This document shows positions 37,004-45,525 of a stretch of DNA of 64,000 bases, piece after piece. The position numbers and the translations under genes were made by a program. This DNA comes from Neisseriaceae bacterium (GTDB taxonomy: Bacteria; Pseudomonadota; Gammaproteobacteria; Burkholderiales; Neisseriaceae). The notes under the pieces are model-generated. The model did not search any database and had not been told where the DNA came from. It saw nothing but the letters and a program-made list of their open reading frames with translations. The stretch is from assembly GCA_017991555.1 (NCBI GenBank), contig JAGOQM010000002.1, forward strand, positions 1 to 64,000, in the 5' to 3' direction. Each line of letters begins with the position of its first letter. Position 1 is the stretch's first letter.

Positions 37004-38020
37004 ATGATTGAGCTAAGCAACATTAATAAAACGTTTTATGTAGATAAACGCCCTGTTCAGGCGCTCAAAGACGTCTCAATCAACGTTAAAAAAGGCGAAA
37101 TCTTCGGCATCATTGGTTACAGTGGTGCCGGGAAAAGTACCCTAGTTCGTTGTGTAAACTTATTAGAACGCCCAGATTCAGGCTCGGTCATCGTTGATGG
37201 CCAAGACTTAACCCGTGCCAGCAAAGCCGAGCTGAATAAGGCCCGCCATAAAATTGGCATGATTTTCCAAGGCTATAACCTGCTAAAAACCGCCACCGTG
37301 TATGACAACATTGCCATACCGCTGCGTTTAGAAGGCATTGCCAAAGACGAGATTGCCCGCCGCGTCAAAAAGTACCTCGACATCGTGGGCCTCAGTGATC
37401 GCCATGATTACTTCCCTAACCAGCTGTCTGGCGGTCAGAAACAGCGCGTGGCCATTGCCCGCGCCCTAGCCCACGAACCTGAGCTATTGCTGAGCGACGA
37501 AGCCACCAGCGCGCTAGACCCAGAAACCACCGAGTCTATTCTGGCCCTACTGTTGAAGATTAACCGTGAGCTGAACATCACCATTTTCTTGATCACCCAC
37601 GAACTGGAAGTGATTGAGCGCATTTGCGACAAAGTGGCAATCATGGAGCATGGCCAAGTGATTGAGGCCGGCGATGTGTTGAGCATTTTGGCCAAGCCAA
37701 AAGAAGCCGTGACCCGTCGTTTTTTACGCAGCACGGCGCCGAAGCTACCGGAAGAGCTGACCGAGCGTTTGCGTCAAACGGGCTCCTTGGTGCACCTGAC
37801 CTTTATTGGCATTTCTTCAGAAGAGCCAAATTTGGCCCTGGTGCCCGAGCGCTTCCAGGTTTACCCAAATATTTTGGGCGGCAACATTGCCCAACTTAAA
37901 AACGGCCTCCTGGGCCAGCTTTTGGTGCACTTAAAAGGCGATCAAACGCAGGTTGCCCAAGCCATTTCGTTTTTAGAGCGTCACGGCATCAGCGTCGAAA
38001 AGGAGCAAGATTATGTCTAG
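37004..38020 (+). CDS. metN: Methionine ABC transporter ATP-binding protein
   Basis: A 338-residue ATPase that drives methionine uptake through MetI. Walker A is GYSGAGKSTLVR near residue 38, the signature is LSGGQKQRVAIARAL and Walker B is LLLSDEATSALDPE. The C-terminal part from about residue 255 is the NIL domain, which binds methionine and mediates transinhibition in this family. The length matches E. coli MetN (343). The 3' end overlaps metI by eight bases. Confidence 0.95.
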   Translation: MIELSNINKTFYVDKRPVQALKDVSINVKKGEIFGIIGYSGAGKSTLVRCVNLLERPDSGSVIVDGQDLTRASKAELNKARHKIGMIFQGYNLLKTATVYDNIAIPLRLEGIAKDEIARRVKKYLDIVGLSDRHDYFPNQLSGGQKQRVAIARALAHEPELLLSDEATSALDPETTESILALLLKINRELNITIFLITHELEVIERICDKVAIMEHGQVIEAGDVLSILAKPKEAVTRRFLRSTAPKLPEELTERLRQTGSLVHLTFIGISSEEPNLALVPERFQVYPNILGGNIAQLKNGLLGQLLVHLKGDQTQVAQAISFLERHGISVEKEQDYV

Positions 38021-38693
38021 TATCACCGACTTTTTCGGCATTGTGGTCAGCAACGGCGACCTATTATTAGAAGGCCTGGGCCAAACCTTAGCCATGACCG
38101 GCATTTCTTTATTACTGGCCACGATTGTGGGCTTGCCTTTGGGCACCCTACTCATCTTGACCCGTAAAGGCGGCGCGTTTGACCGCCCAACGCTGTCATT
38201 GGTTTTGAACACGGTGATCAACATCATCCGTTCCATCCCTTTTATTATTTTGCTGTTTTTGATCATCCCGATTACCCGCTTTTTGGTGGGCACCACCATC
38301 GGCATTCAGGGTGTGATTCTGCCGTTGGTGTTGTACACCGCACCGTATATTGCACGTTTGATGGAATCGGCCATTCTTGAAGTAGACAAAGGCGTGCTAG
38401 AAGCCTACGAAGCCATGGGCATTCCCACCCACAAAATCGTGTGCTTTGTGTTACTGCGAGAAGCCCGCAGCGGCATTATTCTCGGCCTAACCATTGCCAC
38501 CATCGGGCTGATTGGCGCCACCGCCATGGCTGGCCTAGTGGGCGCTGGCGGTTTGGGTGACATTGCCTATCAGTACGGCTACTTACGTTTCGAACCAGAA
38601 ATCATGTACACCAGCATTGTGCTGCTCATTGTGTTGGTTCAGCTCATCCAAAGCTTGGGTAGCCGCGTGGCCACCCGCTTGAAGAAGGATTAA
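38013..38693 (+). CDS. metI: Methionine ABC transporter permease
   Basis: A 226-residue inner-membrane permease with about five membrane segments. The typical MetI motifs GLPLGTLLILTRKGG, RSIPFIILLFLIIP, EAYEAMGIPTHKIVCFVLLREAR (the coupling loop) and AGLVGAGGLGDIAYQYGY are present. It overlaps metN by eight bases, so translation is coupled. The second riboswitch begins only 30 bases after its stop codon, with no terminator of its own in between. Confidence 0.95.
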   Translation: MSSITDFFGIVVSNGDLLLEGLGQTLAMTGISLLLATIVGLPLGTLLILTRKGGAFDRPTLSLVLNTVINIIRSIPFIILLFLIIPITRFLVGTTIGIQGVILPLVLYTAPYIARLMESAILEVDKGVLEAYEAMGIPTHKIVCFVLLREARSGIILGLTIATIGLIGATAMAGLVGAGGLGDIAYQYGYLRFEPEIMYTSIVLLIVLVQLIQSLGSRVATRLKKD

Positions 38694-38722
38694 CCCTATC
38701 GGTTATTAACACTCGTTTTACG

Positions 38723-38885
38723 CTTATCCAGAGCGGCTGAGGGACAGGCCCTATGAAGCCCAGCAACCTATTAGTTAAGGTGCTAATTCCTGCAAAACAG
38801 ACCCCATGTTTTGGAAGATAAGTCATGCTTTATTTTGAAGCCATCACTTATCGTGCGCAATGTACTTAAGTGATGGCTTTTTTTA
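38723..38885 (+). ncRNA. SAM-I riboswitch with terminator (upstream of metQ3)
   Basis: The aptamer runs from CTTATC at 38723-38728 to GATAAG at 38817-38822, forming P1, with the core GAGGGACAGGCCCTATGAAG, CAGCAACC and AAGGTGCTAATTCCTGC. The terminator AAGCCATCACTTA at 38838-38850 pairs with TAAGTGATGGCTT at 38867-38879 before a T-run. CTTATC at 38847-38852 can pair with the P1 strand GATAAG as antiterminator. It independently gates the third metQ gene. I found no strong promoter in the short gap after metI, so read-through from the upstream transcript is possible. Confidence 0.92.
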
Positions 38886-38922
38886 TTGTTTTTTTTGCTG
38901 TTTTAATAAAGGAGAAACACCC

Positions 38923-39762
38923 ATGAAACGCACGTCCCTAACCCAAAAACTATTGGCCGTGGCCTTAATCGGCGGCCTTTTGGCCGGCTGTTCTAAAGGC
39001 GACACCGAGACCGATCAAGCCGCAACACACAAAGCCTTAGACCCGCAAAACATCACCGTTGGCGCCATTGGTGGGCCCCACGAACAAATTCTAGAAGCGG
39101 TAAAGGCCTTGGCGGCCAAAGATGGCGTGACCATTAACGTCAAAGTGTTTAACGACTTCAACATCCCCAACATTGCCCTAGCAGAAGGCAGTATTGACGC
39201 CAACAGCTATCAATCTTTGCCATTCCTGACCCTACAAAAGCAGGATCAGGGCTTTAAGCTGACCGAAGCCTTTAAGACGATTGCCTTACCCATGGGCATT
39301 TACTCCAGCAAGGTCACCGATTTAAAAGATTTAAAACCGGGCGCCAAAGTGGGCATTCCGAACGACCCTGCCAACGAACTGCGGGCGCTACAGCTGTTTG
39401 AGGCGGCGGGCGTGATCACCCTTAAGCCTGGCCTGACGGATAAAGCCACCAAGCGCGACATTGCCGAGAACCCGCTCAACATTGATTTCCAAGAGCTGAT
39501 GGCCCCACAAATCCCAACCCAGCTGCCTGAACTAGACGCGGCCGCCATTAACACTAACTTTGCGCTGCATGCGGGCCTAACCTTAAAAGACGCCCTGCAC
39601 CATGAGATCTTAGAAGGCAACCCGCACACCAATTACATCGTGGTTCGCGACGAAAACATCAACGATGAAGCGGTTAAGGTATTACAAAAATACTACCAGT
39701 CGCCAGAAGTAAAAGCCTTTATTTTAGAAACCTTCAACGGTTCTTTAATCCCTTCTTTTTAA
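38923..39762 (+). CDS. metQ: Methionine-binding lipoprotein MetQ, paralogue 3
   Basis: A 279-residue substrate-binding lipoprotein with lipobox LLAGC near residue 23. The family motifs GAIGGPHEQILEAVKALA, FNDFNIPNIALAEGSIDAN and GIPNDPANELRALQLF are present but diverged from paralogues 1 and 2, especially around ELDAAAINTNFALHAGL. It sits behind its own SAM-I riboswitch and starts after a GGAGA ribosome site. It has no adjacent ATPase or permease and presumably works with MetN and MetI. The separate control suggests another ligand, such as methionine sulfoxide or a different stereoisomer, but this is inference. Confidence 0.92.
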   Translation: MKRTSLTQKLLAVALIGGLLAGCSKGDTETDQAATHKALDPQNITVGAIGGPHEQILEAVKALAAKDGVTINVKVFNDFNIPNIALAEGSIDANSYQSLPFLTLQKQDQGFKLTEAFKTIALPMGIYSSKVTDLKDLKPGAKVGIPNDPANELRALQLFEAAGVITLKPGLTDKATKRDIAENPLNIDFQELMAPQIPTQLPELDAAAINTNFALHAGLTLKDALHHEILEGNPHTNYIVVRDENINDEAVKVLQKYYQSPEVKAFILETFNGSLIPSF

Positions 39763-39788
39763 CCTTTTGACCCGATAGAAAACGCGCC

Positions 39789-40589
39789 ATGAACGTGACC
39801 CATTTTATCCCGAGCTTAGTACGCAAGGCCTGTGTGGCCTTGTTGCTTGGCCTTTGTCTACCCGCCATCGGCCAGCCCAGCGGCTGGCAGCAGCAACAGT
39901 ATGCCCACAAGGCCTACGATTTGCCCTATCAGTGGTATACCCCCACGCAGGCGGGCACGGAAAAGCTGCCCTTAGTGGTGGTGTTACATGGCAGCTATGA
40001 GGCCGGCACCGACAATCAGCAACACATGCTCAAGGGCACCAACATTGGCCCTGACTACTTTGCTCGGGCCAAAATTCAAGCCATTCAGAAAGCCTATGTG
40101 CTGGCACCGCAAACCTCTGTCCCGGTACGCTGGGCCAGCACCGGCATTCCTGAATACGATTTGAACCAAACGCCGATCACGCCGTCGATGGCGGCGCTGT
40201 TGAGCCTGATTGACGACACCCTCAAAACCAAAGCGGTCGACCCACGCAGAATCTACATCGTCGGCCTTTCCCGCGGCGGTCAGGGCGCTTGGAACGCAGC
40301 CTTTCATCGGCCCGACCTATTCGCCGCCATTGTGCCCATTGCCGGTTCGGGCAGCCCTAAAGATGGCGCGAAGCTGATCAAAATGCCGATCTGGGCCTTT
40401 CACGGCGATCAAGATGAAATCACCGACGTGGCCTATACCCGCCACATGGTCGACGCCATCATTCAAGCTGGCGGCAGCACCAAAACGCTACGCTACACCG
40501 AAATTCAAGGCGGCGATCACGCCGACGCTTGGCTCACGGCTTACCGCACGGATGAACTCTGGCGCTGGCTCTTAAGCCATCAAAAATAA
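39789..40589 (+). CDS. Exported alpha/beta hydrolase, PHB depolymerase or esterase-like
   Basis: A 266-residue serine hydrolase with a signal peptide (hydrophobic stretch at about 12-25, cleavage probably near AIGQ). The oxyanion region is VVLHGSYEAG, the nucleophile is in GLSRGGQGAW, the acid in WAFHGDQDE and the base histidine in GGDHADAWL, a complete triad. The layout resembles secreted esterases of the polyhydroxybutyrate depolymerase or phospholipase/carboxylesterase type. It starts 26 bases after metQ3 and before a terminator, so it is probably co-transcribed and SAM-regulated, an unexpected pairing. Substrate unknown. Confidence 0.8.
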   Translation: MNVTHFIPSLVRKACVALLLGLCLPAIGQPSGWQQQQYAHKAYDLPYQWYTPTQAGTEKLPLVVVLHGSYEAGTDNQQHMLKGTNIGPDYFARAKIQAIQKAYVLAPQTSVPVRWASTGIPEYDLNQTPITPSMAALLSLIDDTLKTKAVDPRRIYIVGLSRGGQGAWNAAFHRPDLFAAIVPIAGSGSPKDGAKLIKMPIWAFHGDQDEITDVAYTRHMVDAIIQAGGSTKTLRYTEIQGGDHADAWLTAYRTDELWRWLLSHQK

Positions 40590-40604
40590 GCGCCACCCGC
40601 CCGC

Positions 40605-40632
40605 AGCGGCTGACTGAGTCAGCCGCTTTTTT
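40605..40632 (+). terminator. Intrinsic terminator after the exported hydrolase
   Basis: AGCGGCTGAC at 40605-40614 pairs perfectly with GTCAGCCGCT at 40618-40627, a ten-base stem with a three-base loop, followed by a run of six T bases. It ends the metQ3-hydrolase transcript. Confidence 0.92.
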
Positions 40633-40653
40633 CGTTTTAAGCCACGCCCATAT

Positions 40654-40680
40654 AAAAAGGCCGCCAGCGGCAGCCTTTTT
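40654..40680. terminator. Bidirectional terminator between convergent operons
   Basis: AAAAAGGC at 40654-40661 pairs with GCCTTTTT at 40673-40680, with complementary inner bases. It has T-runs in both directions. On the minus strand it ends the acyl-CoA operon 19 bases after the synthetase stop codon. Confidence 0.8.
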
Positions 40681-40698
40681 AACCTTGAGCATAAGCCC

Positions 40699-42339
40699 CT
40701 AGTCGGACGAGGGTTCCGACAGCATCTCACGCAACACCTTCTTCTGAATCTTACCGGTTGAGGTTTTGGGAATTTCTTCGGTAAACACCACTTTCTTGAC
40801 CACTTTAAAGCTGGCCAAGTGCTCACGACAGTAGGCCACAATATCGTCCTTGGTCACCTGCTCTTGGCCTGCCTTCAGGGTAATGAAGGCACACGGTACT
40901 TCGCCCCAGTAGTCGTCCGGCGCCGCCACCACCGCCACTTCCAAAATGGCGGGGTGGTTGTACAAGGCATTTTCTACCTCGAGGCTAGAGATGTTTTCCC
41001 CACCTGAAATAATGATGTCCTTAGAACGGTCGCGAATCTGCACGTAGCCATCTTCATACCACACCCCCACGTCGCCGGTGTGAAACCAACCCTGTTCGAA
41101 GGCCTTAGCGGTTTCTGCGGGATTGTCTAAGTAGCCCTTCATCACGCTGTTGCCACGCACCCACAGTTCGCCCACGGTGTCGCCGTCCTTAGGCACGGCT
41201 CGGCCCTCCTCGTCGGCCACCATCATGTCGCTCATAGACAACGAGTACACGCCCTGGCGCGCCATTTTAGTGGCTTTTTGAGTGGCGTCTAGCCCCACCC
41301 AATCGTCTTGCGGCTCACACACTAGGCTGGGGCCGTAGGTTTCGGTTAGGCCATACAAATGCACCACGCTGATGCCCAAGGCTTCCATTTTGGCAATCGT
41401 TGCCGAAGCCGGTGCGGCACCGCCGGTGGCAATCGTCATGGCATGATCAAACGGCAACTGCACCTCTTTGGGCGCGTTCACCATCATGTTCAACACAATC
41501 GGGGCGGCGCACATGTGGGTGACCTTACGCTCGGCAATGGCCTTGAAAATGGCTTCTGGCCGCGGCTGACGCAGGCACACGCTGGTGCCGGCAATTGCCG
41601 CCACCGCCCACGGATAACACCAGCCGTTGCAGTGGAACATCGGCAAGGTCCACAAATACACCGAACCGGGGAGCAGCCCAATGCCAATGATGTTGCTTAA
41701 GGCATTGAGGTGGGCGCCACGATGGTGGTACACCACGCCTTTGGGCTGGCCGGTGGTGCCAGAGGTGTAGTTCAGTGAAATCGCCTGCCACTCATCGGTG
41801 ATGTCGGCGTAGGCAAAATCAGCGCTGCCTTGGGCCAAGAGCCTGCCATAATCGGTGCTGCCGATGGTGGCGCCGCCCTTAAAGTTCACGTCGATGACGT
41901 CCACCACCAAAGGCTGCTGCTGGCAGGTGGCCAAGGCGTCACTGGCGGTGGCGTGAAACTCGGTGTCGGTAAACAACACCTTGGTTTCGCTGTGATCCAA
42001 AATATACGCCAGGGTTTTGGCATCGAGGCGGGTGTTCATGGTGTTCAACACCCCGCCCACCATCGCCACCGCAAAGTGCAGCTCCAGCATCTCCGGCACG
42101 TTCGGCAACAGGGTCGACACCACGTCACCCTTGCCTATGCCCTGCTGGGCTAAGGCATCTGCCATTTGCCGGCAGCGGGCATAGGTTTCACCCCAGGTGC
42201 GCTGCACCGAACCATGAATAACGGAAAGCCGATCTCGATGCGCCAGCGCGCTGCGACGCAAGAACGTTAACGGCGTCAGCGGCGTGTAATTCGCTGGGCT
42301 GGGCGGCAAGGTATCGTTAAAACGATTGACTGTGTTCAT
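40699..42339 (-). CDS. Medium-chain acyl-CoA synthetase, AlkK/DmdB-like
   Basis: A protein of about 546 residues that activates a carboxylic acid with ATP and CoA. The AMP-binding motif is YTSGTTGQPKGVVYHHRG, followed by LYGLTETYGPS, GWFHTGDVG and RSKDIIISGGENIS; the C-terminal lysine is in KTSTGKIQK. It belongs to the AlkK and methylmercaptopropionate-CoA ligase (DmdB) group. I prefer the ATG at 42339, with GGGAGA seven bases upstream; the ATG at 42354 is the alternative. It is the last gene of the minus-strand acyl-CoA operon. Its substrate might be malonate, but the motif set resembles ligases for short- to medium-chain acids rather than MatB. Confidence 0.85.
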   Translation of the reverse strand: MNTVNRFNDTLPPSPANYTPLTPLTFLRRSALAHRDRLSVIHGSVQRTWGETYARCRQMADALAQQGIGKGDVVSTLLPNVPEMLELHFAVAMVGGVLNTMNTRLDAKTLAYILDHSETKVLFTDTEFHATASDALATCQQQPLVVDVIDVNFKGGATIGSTDYGRLLAQGSADFAYADITDEWQAISLNYTSGTTGQPKGVVYHHRGAHLNALSNIIGIGLLPGSVYLWTLPMFHCNGWCYPWAVAAIAGTSVCLRQPRPEAIFKAIAERKVTHMCAAPIVLNMMVNAPKEVQLPFDHAMTIATGGAAPASATIAKMEALGISVVHLYGLTETYGPSLVCEPQDDWVGLDATQKATKMARQGVYSLSMSDMMVADEEGRAVPKDGDTVGELWVRGNSVMKGYLDNPAETAKAFEQGWFHTGDVGVWYEDGYVQIRDRSKDIIISGGENISSLEVENALYNHPAILEVAVVAAPDDYWGEVPCAFITLKAGQEQVTKDDIVAYCREHLASFKVVKKVVFTEEIPKTSTGKIQKKVLREMLSEPSSD

Positions 42340-42356
42340 GCTGTGTTCTCCCATGC

Positions 42357-43742
42357 TTAAGATTCCTCAGGGCCTTGCTCAGGCTCGGCCACTGCTTCAG
42401 CACCGCGGCCTTTAAGCCAATTACGTTCTAATAATAGATACAACATAATGCCGATGCCCAAGCCCCAGGTGGCGCCTTTAACCGCTAAAATGGCGCCAAT
42501 CATGATGGCCACGCCGCGTTCAACGTTGCTGCGCTTGGCCAGCATCTCAATGGCAAGATACCCACACAAATAGCCTTGAATCAGCAGGGTAATCACCATG
42601 CCTAAGTTTAAGCCTGGTTTGAGTAGAGACACAATCGGCACAAACATCATGGCAATACTCATGCCCCAATAAATGCTGGTGGCACCACCCCAGTAGCTAT
42701 CCACCACTTTACGCGGGTTGCTGGCATAGCGGTTAATCACCAAAACCTGACCGCCGGTCCAAGACGGACCAGACAGGCCCAACATCGGCGCAAACAGGCC
42801 GTGAATGAAGTTACGTACGGCACAAATGATGCTGTTGCGTTGTGGGCTAAAGGTCAGTTTTTCGTCCGGGCGCGCTTCGTCGGCGCGCTTAAACATCGAG
42901 TCGATCACCAAAATGTCGCCAAAGGCAATAATGTAGGCGGCAAACGCCAATGGCAAAGCGTCGATAAAATACTGTAATGCCGGCAAGCCTAGGCCAAACA
43001 CCGAGTAGTTCTGAATGATTTCAGACACGGGGAAAGACACCACGCCCCACTCTAAGGTTGGCATGGCCACTTCACCAATCGCGATCCCGAATACATAGGC
43101 CACCAAAAACGGCACCGCAATCCCATATTGAGCCACGTAGCGGAACATTGGGTAACGCTGGCGCAGCGGCGCAGCGGTTTCTGAAAACAGCATAAAGAAG
43201 GCAAAGGCAGCCCCAAACAGGCCGGTGATCGGCATGCTCCAAATGCGGCCATCGGCGCCAAACTGTGAAATAATCGACGACACCCCAGCCCCGATCAAAA
43301 TACCCGCCTTGATCGATTCCGGCATGCGCTTGACCATGGTGTCGGCGCCTTTAAACACCCCCAGCCCCAAAAAGATCACCGCCAGCGTTAACTGGAGGGC
43401 GATCAGCGCCATGATGCGCGCCTCACCTTCGGGATAGCCCAATAGGAACGCCACGTACAGCGGCAGCCCTGCGGTAATCCAACCAGACACGGCCGGATCA
43501 CCAAAACTGGTGTGCATCAGGTATAAAAAGTTATTCAAGACCACAAAGGCCACCGCTATTTCAAACGGTATGCCCAAAATCTGGGTCATTAATGCGGTAA
43601 TACTGAGCGGCACGACGCATAAAATCATGCCCTGTAAAATGTCGGGAATCTCCAGTTTGTAGTGTACAAAGGGTAATCTAAGCTTCAGAATGCCCAACGA
43701 ATACGGCTGTTCTGCGCCATCGGCACGTTTTTTAATGCTCAT
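42357..43742 (-). CDS. NCS2-like permease, probable carboxylate or solute transporter
   Basis: A 461-residue inner-membrane protein with about twelve or more hydrophobic segments. The layout with IPDILQGMILCVVPLSITAL at the N-terminus and LSGPSWTGGQVLVINRYA resembles the SLC23/NCS2 or SulP-like 7+7 fold transporters, but not the classical uracil or xanthine permeases. The ATG at 43742 has a GGAGGG ribosome site and is chosen over the frame start at 43781. It lies between the aldehyde dehydrogenase and acyl-CoA synthetase genes in the same operon. I therefore infer uptake of the acid or alcohol that the operon degrades. The substrate is not determinable here. Confidence 0.65.
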   Translation of the reverse strand: MSIKKRADGAEQPYSLGILKLRLPFVHYKLEIPDILQGMILCVVPLSITALMTQILGIPFEIAVAFVVLNNFLYLMHTSFGDPAVSGWITAGLPLYVAFLLGYPEGEARIMALIALQLTLAVIFLGLGVFKGADTMVKRMPESIKAGILIGAGVSSIISQFGADGRIWSMPITGLFGAAFAFFMLFSETAAPLRQRYPMFRYVAQYGIAVPFLVAYVFGIAIGEVAMPTLEWGVVSFPVSEIIQNYSVFGLGLPALQYFIDALPLAFAAYIIAFGDILVIDSMFKRADEARPDEKLTFSPQRNSIICAVRNFIHGLFAPMLGLSGPSWTGGQVLVINRYASNPRKVVDSYWGGATSIYWGMSIAMMFVPIVSLLKPGLNLGMVITLLIQGYLCGYLAIEMLAKRSNVERGVAIMIGAILAVKGATWGLGIGIMLYLLLERNWLKGRGAEAVAEPEQGPEES

Positions 43743-43825
43743 TGTTATGACCCTCCAGGTGCGCGGGTTCCGCTGCGCCACCCATTAGTTTTATCGTTTT
43801 AAGTTTATTTCCTCTATATCAACTG

Positions 43826-45247
43826 CTATACCACCATGCCTGCTAACTTTGTTTCTAAGTACTCTTGAATGCCTGCGCGCCCTCCTTCACGCCCAAGCCC
43901 GCTGTGCTGCATGCCGCCAAACGGCGCCGCCGCACTGGTTGGATTAATGTCGTTGAGCCCAATAATCCCAAAGCGCAGCCCTTCAAAAAACCGCATCGAG
44001 CGCGCCAACTGTTCCGTATACACATAAGCAGCGAGGCCATATTGGGTGTCGTTAGCCTGTTGCAATACGGCGTCCTCCGACTCGAACGCCATCACCGCGG
44101 CGACGGGGCCGAAGGTTTCCTCACGATAAATCCGCATGTCTTCGGTGATGCCCGCCAACACCGTGGGGGCATAGAAATAACCTTGATCGAGGCCGTCATT
44201 CAGTAAGCGTTGGCCGCCACACAACAGCGTCGCGCCCTTGGCCAGAGCATCTTGCACTTGGGCATCCACCTTATTCAAGGCAGCCTCATTAATGAGTGGG
44301 CCAATGCTGTTGCCCGGCTCTAGGCCCGGCCCTGCCTTAAGCGCACTGACCCGCTTGACCAGCTCGGCCAAAAACGGCGCCATGATGTCTTGATGCACAA
44401 AGATTCGGTTGGGGCTGATGCAGGCCTGGCCGGTGTTCAAAAACTTGACCAAGGCCAGCCCTTTGGCCGCATGCACCGGATCGGCGTCGGCGCACACAAT
44501 CGCCGGCGCGTGGCCGCCCAATTCTAGCGACACCCGTTTTAAATGGGCCGCCGCTAAGGCATTCAGTTTTTTGCCCACCGCCGTCGAGCCGGTAAAGGTT
44601 AGCTTTTGTACCCGTGGGTCTTGGCAAAAAGCTTCGCCCACGGCTTCTGGGCGGCTGATGGTGAGCAGATTCACCACCCCAGCCGGAAAGCCTGCGGCCT
44701 CAAAAATTTTCATCATCGCCACCGCACACAGCGGCGTGCTTTCGGCCGGCTTCAATACCACGGTACAGCCGGCGGCCAAAGCCGGTGCCAGCTTGCGGGT
44801 AATCATGGAGATGGGGTAGTTCCAAGGGGTGATGGCGCCCACCACGCCAACGGCCTGGTGCTGCACCAAAAAACGTTGGTTGTCGCGCGCAGAAGGAATG
44901 GTTTCGCCGTAAATGCGTTTGGCCTCTTCGGCATACCAGCTCAGAAAATCGGCGCCGTATTGCACTTCGTTCAGGGCGGCTTTTAGCGGCTTGCCCTGCT
45001 CCTTGCTCATCAGCTCGGCCAGCTCGTCTTTTTGCGCCAGCATGAGCCGATGCGCTTCGCCCAACAGGCGCGCACGTTCGTAAGCATTGGTTTTAGACCA
45101 GGCGGGAAACGCTCGGTGAGCGGCGGCTATCGCCGCCTCTATGTCGGCCGCCGTGGCGTCGCCCACATCGCCCAACCACGCACCGGTGGCTGGGTTGTGT
45201 ACCGAAAAACGAGCGGCGGCTAGGCGCCAATGACCATTGATCAACAT
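43826..45247 (-). CDS. Aldehyde dehydrogenase, succinate-semialdehyde type
   Basis: A 473-residue NAD(P)-dependent aldehyde dehydrogenase. The N-terminal domain has ITPWNYPISMITRKLAPALA, the catalytic glutamate is in LELGGHAP and the catalytic cysteine in GQACISPNRI; TFGPVAAV and FGGMQHSGLGREGG follow. It is closest in pattern to GabD-like succinate-semialdehyde dehydrogenases, although malonate semialdehyde would also fit the neighbourhood. The ATG at 45247 follows GAGGAG by six bases. Its A is shared with the stop codon of a truncated upstream copy of its own 5' end. Confidence 0.88.
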   Translation of the reverse strand: MLINGHWRLAAARFSVHNPATGAWLGDVGDATAADIEAAIAAAHRAFPAWSKTNAYERARLLGEAHRLMLAQKDELAELMSKEQGKPLKAALNEVQYGADFLSWYAEEAKRIYGETIPSARDNQRFLVQHQAVGVVGAITPWNYPISMITRKLAPALAAGCTVVLKPAESTPLCAVAMMKIFEAAGFPAGVVNLLTISRPEAVGEAFCQDPRVQKLTFTGSTAVGKKLNALAAAHLKRVSLELGGHAPAIVCADADPVHAAKGLALVKFLNTGQACISPNRIFVHQDIMAPFLAELVKRVSALKAGPGLEPGNSIGPLINEAALNKVDAQVQDALAKGATLLCGGQRLLNDGLDQGYFYAPTVLAGITEDMRIYREETFGPVAAVMAFESEDAVLQQANDTQYGLAAYVYTEQLARSMRFFEGLRFGIIGLNDINPTSAAAPFGGMQHSGLGREGGRAGIQEYLETKLAGMVV

Positions 45248-45495
45248 CACGTTCTCCTCTTTAGATTTTTTGGCCGATGCGCTTCGCCCAACAGGCGCGC
45301 ACGTTCGTAAGCATTGGTTTTAGACCAGGCGGGAAACGCTTGGTGAGCGGCGGCTATCGCCGCCTCTATGTCGGCCGCCGTGGCGTCGCCCACATCGCCC
45401 AACCACGCACCGGTGGCTGGGTTGTGTACCGAAAAACGAGCGGCGGCTAGGCGCCAATGACCATTAATCAACATCACGTTCTCCTCTTTAGATTT
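45046..45495 (-). repeat. Tandem duplication of the aldehyde dehydrogenase 5' end
   Basis: Bases 45046-45268 and 45273-45495 are the same 223 bp unit with an offset of 227 bases. Only about two differences are visible (for example CTCGGTGAG against CTTGGTGAG). The unit contains the ribosome site, start codon and first roughly 66 codons. The near-identity indicates a recent event. Confidence 0.95.
45247..45474 (-). pseudogene. Truncated duplicate of the aldehyde dehydrogenase N-terminus
   Basis: This 75-codon frame repeats the first 66 residues of the downstream dehydrogenase with a single change (AHQAFP for AHRAFP), then runs into nine unrelated residues, ending KNLKRRT. It keeps the same GAGGAG ribosome site. 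Its stop TGA overlaps the real start as TGATG, so the remnant is probably translated and couples translation into the true gene. The peptide lacks the Rossmann core and catalytic residues and cannot be active. Confidence 0.88.
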
Positions 45496-45525
45496 ATTGT
45501 CCGTGCGTTGCAGTTAAAGGATTGC

